This document shows positions 56,042 through 64,000 of a DNA stretch of 64,000 bases, piece by piece. The notes under the pieces were generated by a model. That model made no database searches. It worked only from the letters and a program-made list of their open reading frames with translations, and was not told the origin of the DNA. Made by a program: the position numbers and the translations under genes. The stretch covers positions 60,071 to 124,070 of the forward strand of contig NW_019776035.1 of assembly GCF_001039355.2 (NCBI RefSeq). Reading direction: 5' to 3'. Each line of letters opens with the position of its first letter. Positions within the stretch are counted from its first letter, which is position 1. Source of the DNA: Lingula anatina. Lineage: Eukaryota; Brachiopoda; Lingulata; Lingulida; Lingulidae.

Positions 56042-56204
56042 CTACGGATCCAGAGCTATTCACTGACAGTCTTCCAAATTATCTTTGTTAATTCATCCTC
56101 CAATGTTGACCGTCTTCCAACAGAAAAAATTAGATACCCGTCAATGTAAACTTGAAAATCTGACCGTCTTCCGGAAGACCCAGAAGACGGCCTTAATCCG
56201 CCCC
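56042..56204 (-). mobile_element. Second copy of the CGGATT MITE, inverted
   Basis: Plus-strand sequence starts CTACGGATCCAGAGC and ends CTTAATCCGCCCC; internally CTTCCAAATTATCTTTGTTA, GATACCCGTCAATGTAAACT and GACCGTCTTCCGGAAGAC match the complement of 54759-54945. Confidence 0.75.
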
Positions 56205-57120
56205 AATATCAATATCATGGTTGCTTTCACGTTAAATTACATGTACTATCACGCAGAAGCGGGACAGTTGTACCCTGTGATATTAGGGCCTTCTGAAAGA
56301 TTATATAAAACTTCAGTGTGTGCCGTACAATGTTTTTGAAACAAACTACTATCTCACCCTGTGGCCAGAGAGCAGATTTGCATCTCCAACTGTCCATGTA
56401 AATTATCAGAAAACTATGGCTGAATGACACTAAACTGCTTTTATCCCTTTACAAATATTTTTTTTATTTGTGGATATTACTTTTTAGCACCATTGTAGCT
56501 ATATATAGCCTAGAGTAAAAACGCTTCATGAAGTGGTCCCCGATCGCATCCTTCACCCTTTTTAAAAATTTAAATTGACGAAACCGTTATGACATTTGCT
56601 GTTGGTAGCATTAAGGAGCGCCAACCCAACCCACACATTTGAGGAGGGTCCAATTTTGACATTTGTCTGTTAATGATCCCCATCCTCTCATTATTATATG
56701 GATGTTCCAAAGTTCTATTTTGTAGCATTCTAACCAAATCTGTAACAATTACATAATAAGAATCGCAAAGCTGTTTTATTATTTATCCGTTATATATTGA
56801 TAAGCAGGAACTGGGTTTGTACAACGCAACGGCATTGCGTAAATTCGTTCAAATTCTGTACGTCAAATGACAGCACGTCACAAGCGAGGCGAGCCATCGT
56901 CAACATAATTTACCAGCGTCAAGAGAACATCTCAATTGAAGGTCTTCAATATTTCAGTAGTGATTTCTCATTAAACTTCGAAGAACACGCAGAATATGCG
57001 TCAGCTGTGACTGTGTCAATTGGTCACTGGAATCCAAACACGTGGCTTTCATTCATTTTCCATTTAATTCCTGAAATCAAATTCTTACTACCTACTTTGC
57101 ACGTACACTTGTCTAAGTTA

Positions 57121-57306
57121 CAGGCATATAGCCAACAGTGGCAACGGTTTCAACGGTGGGAGTTTCTTTTTCTGAATAGGTGGACCTTTTTTACCCTCTA
57201 AGTTGACCCAACTTGAGAAATGGCATAGAACCTAAATCAAATTTTGATTAAGAGTGGACCTTATCTGGACCTTGTCGAACCCTCTGACCCTCATCCAACG
57301 AACCTG
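57121..57306. mobile_element. Old CAGGC-type MITE copy
   Basis: CAGGCATATAGCCAACAGTG at the left, AATAGGTGGACCTTTTTTAC and CCTAAATCAAATTTTGATTA in the middle, and AACGAACCTG at the right follow the 9521 element, with strong divergence. Confidence 0.6.
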
Positions 57307-59179
57307 TCTTAAAATGAACTTAAATATAAACTCAGTTTTCATGTACGTAATAATCAGCATATAAAATCAGCATATAACGTTTGTCTCTGATTCAAATTAT
57401 ATTACGAGATGAAAATGATATGGCACTAATGTAACTAGACTAATGAAATTTTTATACCCAAACCTTCCTTTGAGCTATATGATATTATGAAATATTCAAC
57501 AGGCTGGGCATATTTTACAGTATGTGGTTGTTGCTGCAATTGTAAAGGAGCGGTGGCAAATTAATATATAAACATTTCTCTGAATAAAGTTTTATAGTAT
57601 GACGTACATAATTATGGAAGAAAGACACGGCAAGAATATCAGGCATTAAGAGCGACATAGAAATATTATATAATCGCAAATGATAGTCATTTTCATTCAT
57701 GGTAGATATTAGAAATGAAGATATAGAAAATGTTACATAATATAAAATGGGCGCGCGTTTTACTTTTCTGGTTTTATAGTTCAGCAATACAGATCGTAAA
57801 GGCATATCTTCCAGGTTTGCTCTTTCGCCGCCATAATCATCACTATAAGTACGAGAACCTATTCGACAAGGAGCTTTAGTTATGACATACAGCCTTTTGT
57901 TCAAGAAATATTGCCCCAATAATGATAGCACTATAGAAAAAGAAAGGGGTGAGGATGATATTGTAGCCTTCTATAGCTACATAGTGTCGCACAATTTATA
58001 TTGATACATCACTGAAACTGAAAATGACAATTTTATTATCTGCGAAACTCGTCTGACATCCTCATAAAAATTGATGATATTAAAGACAATTCTCTCAAAT
58101 ATTGCATAATAATAATTTTTATATGTGTTGGACATCAGTGGTTTTATATATACTTATTATGATAACCCCACTAAAGATTAATATGATTATTAATTTCCAT
58201 TGATTGTTAAAACTTTTAAACTTAAAAACAATCATCTAGGTACTACAATGGAAATATAGAGGGTGGCTAACAAAAGCGATATTTATTTACTTATTTCGAA
58301 GTTCAATAACGTCAACAGTTCACAAGTTTTTGGAATGAAATTTAGTACAGATTTTTAACGTTGGCCACGAAGCCTTGAAATTTTTGAGTATAAAAGTGAA
58401 ACAGTTTTGATATTATCATCAAATCAAAAACACATATTGGAAAAATGCCACGACAGAGACAATGACACCTGCCAGAAGTCACATAGGCCGGCATGGAATT
58501 TTATTTGTTTGTTTGTTTGTTTTTTTGCCAACAAAAAGAAAGGTAGAGTCATAAGTTTTTCAGCAGTCATCAAAAACATCATTTTCCTAAGATATTCCAA
58601 ATTTCATGGCAATATCTTCAATACTGTTGAAGTTATTAAACTATCACCCAATATGTAACATTTTCCAGGGGATAATGCTGATACATACATGTTTTTGAGT
58701 GTATTTTTAAAGTAGAATTATAACCCCTGTTGTCAGCTTTATTGCCTTCTTCAATATACTGTTTGTGCCACATCTTCATTCAATATACTGTTTTACATGT
58801 CGACTTTATCATGCAATTTGTTTCTTTTAATATGCCAATATATATTTAATGATTGGCAACAGACGACAGCTGTACCATCAACTTTCTGTGCTACAATAGG
58901 GCCGTAGGCTGGGAAAATGCTGCGAGGGGGAGGCTGTTTGTGCTGGTAGTTTGTGTACAACCGTTGTTGTTGTTTGTCTGTAGTACTTATTTAAACACCG
59001 ACTGGAGGAAAAGTAAAATACTTCAGATGGACTGGGAGAAGGTGAAAGGCTAACACTCATTAAAGTTCCCGTTTTTTTAGAGAAGATTGCGGGGAGAGGA
59101 GATGGGAGGAGAGAGGGGGCAATTGCCTCCCTGCCACAATTCCACCAGACCCTTTACACCCGAAACCAACGGTTCTGTA

Positions 59180-59184
<5 letters not shown>

Positions 59185-59220
<36 letters not shown>
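59185..59220. repeat. (AT)n microsatellite
   Basis: About 18 TA units. Confidence 0.96.
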
Positions 59221-59221
<1 letters not shown>

Positions 59222-61440
59222 GGTAGTCTGGTCTACTTGGAGTGAAGGAGTTAACACAGTATGTGCAGTACTACTGATTCAATTACAAGAACATAATTCA
59301 ACACCCACATTACAGTGTAGTCTCTAGCAAGATGTGATGACTTGAAAGTATCGGAACATTTTCCACCTAACTTTTTTTCCCGTGAATTCTGCTCGCTGTT
59401 TAAAAAATTGTCTTTAAATGACCTTCAAATAAACAGCAAAGTACCATGAACTTCCTGAATTACAAATGGCAAAATGGAGCATTTGTGTTAGGTTTGCAAA
59501 TGATAAAACAAACGTCACATTAATATTACAGACATATATTAACCCTGCGTTAATAAAAAATCCATTACAGCGAACACATACAATGTAATTTGAACAAATG
59601 TATGAAATGGTGTGTTAAACAAAATTAGTAATGTGCCCATATTTACACAAAATTTAACCGAGTTTTCGGTTGAAACACCGACATCATAAGACTTCGTGTA
59701 GGCCGCTGTCTTGATTTGTGTTTCACTACAACACAACGTCACCATTTCGGCACTTTTGGTTAAAACATGTAGTACAGGTTTTTTTTTAGGAAATTCAATT
59801 TAGTGGGAAAATACCTGAAATCAATTTTGTACACATCATTTTTTCTTTTTTCTCTCCACATATTCCGACTCAGTCACCGAATATCCAAGATTGTTACCAA
59901 ATGGTTGGCAAACTAAGCGTTAAATGATTTACCAAATTTCAAAGGGGAGAAACTATCCATATTAACAGACCGTAACTCCAAGCAAAACCCGGTTTACAAA
60001 GGTGCTTCAAATGCTACCCTCTACCAGAGTCACAGATTGATTTTTCACTACATATTCACAGATTTGTCTCTGGTGAAATTGTTGCTATTCTCTGTACTGT
60101 GAAGATGTCCATATATTAATAACTGCGGCCCAGGTAGAGAATACTGAAATGCAGTGCTACACGTTGTCGCATATCTCTCGCCCGTATAGCAATTAAAAAA
60201 CTCTTACCATGATTTACATGGTGTAAACAACCTTATTGAATGACAGTGACAAACATGAAAATTTAATTTAACATGAAAATTTTAGTGGCGCAGTTGATTG
60301 CAACAAACAATTTATACAAACCTAGAGAAAGATATCATCGTTTCATGCTCATATAGATGTAGGCCTACAGTAGGCTATATGTGTCTGGCCTTGAGCTCTT
60401 GTACATGTATTTCAATCTACCAGACGTAAGCTCGTTTTTAGCGGTATATTGAAATTACATTAACCATCGACATTTATGCATTTATTCGGTTCACTGGCCC
60501 TTTTAATTTTAGGTAAAATTGATGATTTTGGAGCACAATTATAATGAAATATAAACAATATTTGAAGCTTTAATTGTGACAGAATCAATACTAAAAGGAG
60601 TATAAATTATGGAAATGGGGACATGGATACGCTATTGTTAATTACCCCCTAAAATTACATAAATGTAGTTACAATAATAAGGAAACACCACATAAGCATG
60701 TAGGCCTACACTTGTATAGACTGGACATGCAGTAACAAGTGATCAACTTAAAAGGACACAAAAGAGAATTTTCGCGCCAAAATTGAATTATCCAGGGGTA
60801 AACAGTACTTTTCCGCGATTCACCAACCTTTAATCCATCATTCCCGGCACTCGCCATCGCTGCATTAGAGCCATAAAGACGGTCCCAAAATTGTAAAACG
60901 AGTAAAATTAGTAACGGAGTTAAAGGTGCAGTTCTATTATTATTCACGGTGTTGAAGAGTTACCGTAAGCCGACAGAATATTCGTGTTTGGCATTTTTGT
61001 TCCTAACTTTTAAATATAACCGCAGCCCAGTCGTTAGGGCATCTTTGCGCTAAATATTAAGCACTCGATCGGGTACTTTTATTTTATTTTTTCTTTAATA
61101 CAAATATAGGCTAGTCAATACTTCTCCGAATTTTTGAACTTATTCTTACTAGTAATGTGTACTCTGCTGCGATAATATTTAAAAAACAGAAACCCATAAC
61201 AAGACGGTATAGATTACTTTACTTTATATGTAAGAAATTCGAACAAGTAGTTTGTGTTTAATTTTAACCTGATGGTCGAAGCCGATACATGGAGTATCTC
61301 GCGCCGATAAGTTTCCTTTACCTGCATTCTCATTAAAAAGTACTAATTGTTTTCGTGTGGTGCTCTTAGATTTTCTACATTGTAACTCTTGCAATAAATC
61401 TAATACATCTAAATTCACTGATCAGCTGGATATACCCGTA

Positions 61441-61494
61441 AACAACCACGGTGCCGTAAACAGCATCAGTGCCGTAAACAACCGCAGTGCCGTA
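61441..61494 (+). repeat. Triplicate 18-bp repeat upstream of the epimerase gene
   Basis: Three tandem 18-bp units (61441, 61459, 61477), each ending GTGCCGTA and starting AACA or AACC-like sequence. It lies about 245-300 bp upstream of the inferred transcription start and could be a regulatory repeat. Confidence 0.8.
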
Positions 61495-61634
61495 AGCAGA
61501 AGCCACACTCCTACACATCGCACATCGCACACTGTGTCTTGAACTGTTTCCCTCTAATATTGATCATGAAATGCTTGCGTAAATCCTTGCCTTCGCCAGG
61601 TGGCTCTGCCTGTCACTGGACGCGAAAGCCTACG

Positions 61635-61740
61635 CACGTGCTGTTGAAGTCGGCTTAAATATTTTAGCACAGTTTCCTAACGAATCCACCCGCATTTCGG
61701 GCTGCTATTTAAACTTCAAGCGCGTTGTGCTTCGCTGAGA
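61635..61740 (+). promoter_or_regulatory. Putative promoter of the epimerase gene
   Basis: An E-box CACGTG at 61635-61640 and a TATA-like TATTTAAA at 61706-61713 are followed, about 25-30 bp on, by a GC/CpG-richer segment leading into the inferred non-coding exon. Position and order are those of a TATA-type Pol II promoter. The start site at about 61738 is inferred. Confidence 0.5.
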
Positions 61741-61797
61741 CAATTATTAAAGCAGACGTACGACCAAGATCTGGACAAGAAACCAAGATAACCAAAG
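61738..61797 (+). other. Inferred 5' UTR exon of the epimerase gene
   Basis: A non-coding exon ending at CCAAAG|GTAAAT (donor at 61798). The matching acceptor GTTTCAG ends at 62616, just 7 nt before the coding start. The 819-bp intron between them is AT-rich; a 147-codon frame on its minus strand is not considered real. Confidence 0.5.
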
Positions 61798-62623
61798 GTA
61801 AATAACTATGAGATTAAGAAACTGTATTCCGTAGTGCACAACTAATTGGTTATGATTTATGATAGTAATGATAGGGATAAGTGCGAAGTACAGAGAATGC
61901 AACAGAATCATGCGACCAGTCAATAGGAATGCCTTGTTTGGGAACACCGTAGCAGCTTGCGTCGTTTTAATCTATATTGCTAGGTTAGAATTGCTTCCTA
62001 TGGACGGTTAGATCCACATGTGGCTACACATTAATTGCGCTTGGCTGTTTGAAACGTTCATTTGATTAAAATCTTCTCACATGACGTGTTCCATGATGTT
62101 TAAAATCTGGAATTTTTTAATAGTCTGCGCGTGCTTTTGTGTTTTTTTAATTACTTTAACTTTATATTTCACAATAAATATATTGTAAAAAACACATAGA
62201 CATATAATAAATTCTATTTTTTCACCAAAACGGCGGTTGTCGCAATTTTTCTGGATTCTGTGCTTGCCGTCGGACCTTGTGGCTCTCCCTTTAACTGAAC
62301 TGTAAACTGGGCACCTGCCCGTACTGAAAGGTGATATAATAAAAAACTGAAGTTGGATCCAGAAGAGATGATAATTCCTTAAAATGCACAGTGTTGTCCA
62401 AAACGTTCTTCTATTCCCCCCCTTTCCAGGGTTTGATATAAAGGCACTTGATGTGCCAATGTGCTTAAACTTAAGAAAGTAAGAACAGAATGAAAAAAAT
62501 ATTATTCCAAAAGCAAGCATCTAGTTGAAATCTTTTACTGTAAAAGAGTGCTAAGTTTAAAACTAATTAATATGAAAATGATTTTTTAAAGATCTTAAAA
62601 TTATTCTCTGTTTCAGAGTCAGC

Positions 62624-63628
62624 ATGGAAAGTCAGAACATAATGAACGGCTGTTACGAGCAGAACCAGTTATCGGAGGGTAACGAGCACGTGTTAGTCAC
62701 AGGGGGCGCTGGTTACCTTGGCTCAAGTGTGGTGCCTCTCTTGCTGGAAAGTGGTTACAAAGTCACTGTTTATGACATCTGCTGGTGGGGAATAACGCCA
62801 CTTTTGACCTGGGCAGGCCACAAGAACCTGAACATCATCCAAGGCGATATCAGAGATAAAACACAGCTTGCCAAAGCCATGCAGAATGTAGACGCCATCA
62901 TCCATCTGGCTGCTGTCGTAGGGTACCCGGCCTGCGACAAAGACCCCGATTTGGCTGAAGAAATCAATGTTGGGGGCACGGAAATCCTCGCCTCCCTTCT
63001 CCAGCCCCATCAGAAACTTGTCTATGCTTCTACTGGCTCGTGCTACGGAGCTGTTGAAGGGGTGTGTTCAGAGACCACGCCCATCTCTCCGCTTACCCAT
63101 TATGGCAGTACTAAGGCAAGTGCTGAGAAAATCATCGTCGGTGCCGGTGGAGTGGGCCTCCGTCTCGCCACAGTGTTTGGACTATCTTCAAGGCTTCGCC
63201 TTGACCTCCTTATCAATGATCTAACAGACAAAGCATTTGTCCATGGCAAATTCGACCTCTATGAGAGCCATTTTCGTCGCACGTTCCTCCACGTGAAAGA
63301 CGCGGCCCGTGCTTTTGTGTTTGCCATAGAGAACTATGAGAAAATGTCAGGCAGGGCATTCAACGTAGGAGACGAGTGCATGAACCTGACCAAGCTTCAG
63401 GTAGCCAAGCATATTCAGCGGCACATGCCGTCGATCGTCATCAACGATTCCACTGTTGGCACAGACAAGGACAAAAGAGACTATGAGGTTTCTTACGCTA
63501 AAATTCGCAACTTGGGCTTCCGTACCAGTATACCTGTTGACGATGGCATTGTGGAAATGTTGAAAATCCTCCCTTGCCTAACTGCCGAAGAGCGCACCAA
63601 GGCACGTAATATACAACCCATTGCTTGA
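62624..63628 (+). CDS. NAD(P)-dependent epimerase/dehydratase, extended SDR family
   Basis: A single open frame of 334 residues without introns. N-terminal Rossmann motif TGGAGYLG (T26-G33), acidic D51 at the end of strand 2 (favours NAD), GDIRD (74-78), HLAA (94-97), substrate-side S136-T137 in YASTGSCYG, and the catalytic Y160-x3-K164 in HYGSTK. These are the complete features of active extended short-chain dehydrogenases that act on nucleotide-activated sugars (epimerases, dehydratases). The C-terminal half has [14 protein letters not shown] and FNVGDE as in UDP-sugar epimerases. The overall sequence looks more like bacterial and algal homologues than like animal GALE or UXS1; substrate unknown. 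Start chosen at the first ATG after the 3' splice site; the first 20 residues precede the fold. No signal peptide, so cytosolic. Confidence 0.93.
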   Translation: MESQNIMNGCYEQNQLSEGNEHVLVTGGAGYLGSSVVPLLLESGYKVTVYDICWWGITPLLTWAGHKNLNIIQGDIRDKTQLAKAMQNVDAIIHLAAVVGYPACDKDPDLAEEINVGGTEILASLLQPHQKLVYASTGSCYGAVEGVCSETTPISPLTHYGSTKASAEKIIVGAGGVGLRLATVFGLSSRLRLDLLINDLTDKAFVHGKFDLYESHFRRTFLHVKDAARAFVFAIENYEKMSGRAFNVGDECMNLTKLQVAKHIQRHMPSIVINDSTVGTDKDKRDYEVSYAKIRNLGFRTSIPVDDGIVEMLKILPCLTAEERTKARNIQPIA

Positions 63629-64000
63629 ATATCGACAAATTTCTAAGTACCACTGCCGATAACTTTATTGTTACATTTATTATGGTAATAAGCATAATAT
63701 GATATCATTATATGATAGTATGACATGAGCTAAATAAGTAAAAAAATGTTCACGCTGATAACACATTTGGGCAGCAAGAGACAATGGCTGATCTGGGAGA
63801 GGGCACAGCAGGTATGTGTTCTTTCCTTCTCTTCTGAGGCACCCCCTGCCCCTCTTCCCAAAATGAAAGAATAAGAAAAATTAACAAATGAAACAAGCAT
63901 ATTTTCAATCCCTGTGGTCTTCATAATATTGTAAAGTTACATATGTCAACTGTCATATTTGCCGAGAGAAGGCAATTGGTATCCTTGTGTCACCCCCCCC
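63629..64000 (+). other. 3' flank of the epimerase gene
   Basis: AT-rich 3' UTR and flank. I see no canonical AATAAA up to the end of the window, only variants such as AATAAG near 63690 and 63734. The window ends in a C-tract. Confidence 0.6.

Larger units (their letters stand above)
54491..61700. other. Intergenic region between receptor and epimerase genes
   Basis: AT-rich sequence with MITE remnants (54759, 56042, 57121), a C-rich tract near 55736-55780, (AT)n at 59185-59220, and an 18-bp triplicate at 61441. Open frames of 134 and 138 codons (56797-57201 plus, 57515-57931 minus) show no recognisable domain and no splice context. Confidence 0.65.

Noticed and set aside
56797-57201. 134-codon plus-strand frame
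   Set aside because: Its end runs into a decayed MITE (57121), and no domain, signal or splice context supports it.
57515-57931. 138-codon minus-strand frame
   Set aside because: It lies in AT-rich intergenic DNA with no recognisable motif. It could be a small gene, but nothing beyond openness supports it; transcript data would decide.
62077-62520. 147-codon minus-strand frame upstream of the epimerase
   Set aside because: It lies within the inferred 5' UTR intron, is low in complexity and has no recognisable domain.
1-64000. tRNA, rRNA or intact transposase and reverse transcriptase genes
   Set aside because: Looked for B-box-like sequences, rRNA motifs and long transposon frames; none was convincing on either strand.

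Overview
This is an AT-rich window from an animal (metazoan) nuclear genome, most likely a marine invertebrate. The evidence is spliceosomal U2 snRNA genes in a tandem array, a multi-exon gene with GT-AG introns of 0.8 to 22 kb coding for extracellular CUB and LDL-receptor class A modules, many microsatellites and MITE-type DNA transposon remnants. Tandem U2 genes of about 1 kb per unit are known from sea urchins, and the duplicated blocks fit a highly heterozygous outbreeding species, but I cannot name the species. The sequence is a draft: there are two long N gaps (2715-3316, 40335-41162) and two single-N joins (17245, 44791).

Layout: (1) 1-4125 holds a tandem U2 array on the minus strand, with three complete genes, a gap, one truncated copy fused to foreign sequence and one decayed fragment at the array edge. 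(2) 5341-51390 holds one plus-strand gene of seven coding exons. Every splice phase closes, giving a 400-residue type I membrane protein: signal peptide, CUB domain, one LDLa repeat, one transmembrane helix with a Cys cluster, and a Ser/Pro-rich tail. It most resembles LDLRAD2-type proteins. (3) Its 3' UTR probably runs to about 54.5 kb and through a 31-bp minisatellite. (4) 54.5-61.7 kb is intergenic with a few MITE remnants. (5) 61.7-63.6 kb is a second plus-strand gene: a 5' UTR exon, one intron, and an uninterrupted 334-residue NAD(P)-dependent epimerase/dehydratase of bacterial type.

The introns of the receptor gene hold most of the unusual structure. A 9-kb tandem duplication (8.2-17.2 and 17.25-26.3 kb) and a 2.7-kb duplication (41.2-43.9 and 44.85-47.5 kb) are both joined at a single N, so they may be uncollapsed haplotypes rather than true duplications. 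Comparing the copies gives a natural experiment: a MITE present in one copy and cleanly absent in the other with a 5-bp target duplication, a small inverted segment, a replaced foldback element and a dense patch of substitutions. A family of foldback elements sharing ends, arm motifs and a central motif occurs at several intronic sites.

The receptor and the epimerase show no sign of functional linkage, and no bacterial-style system, CRISPR array or intact transposase gene was found.
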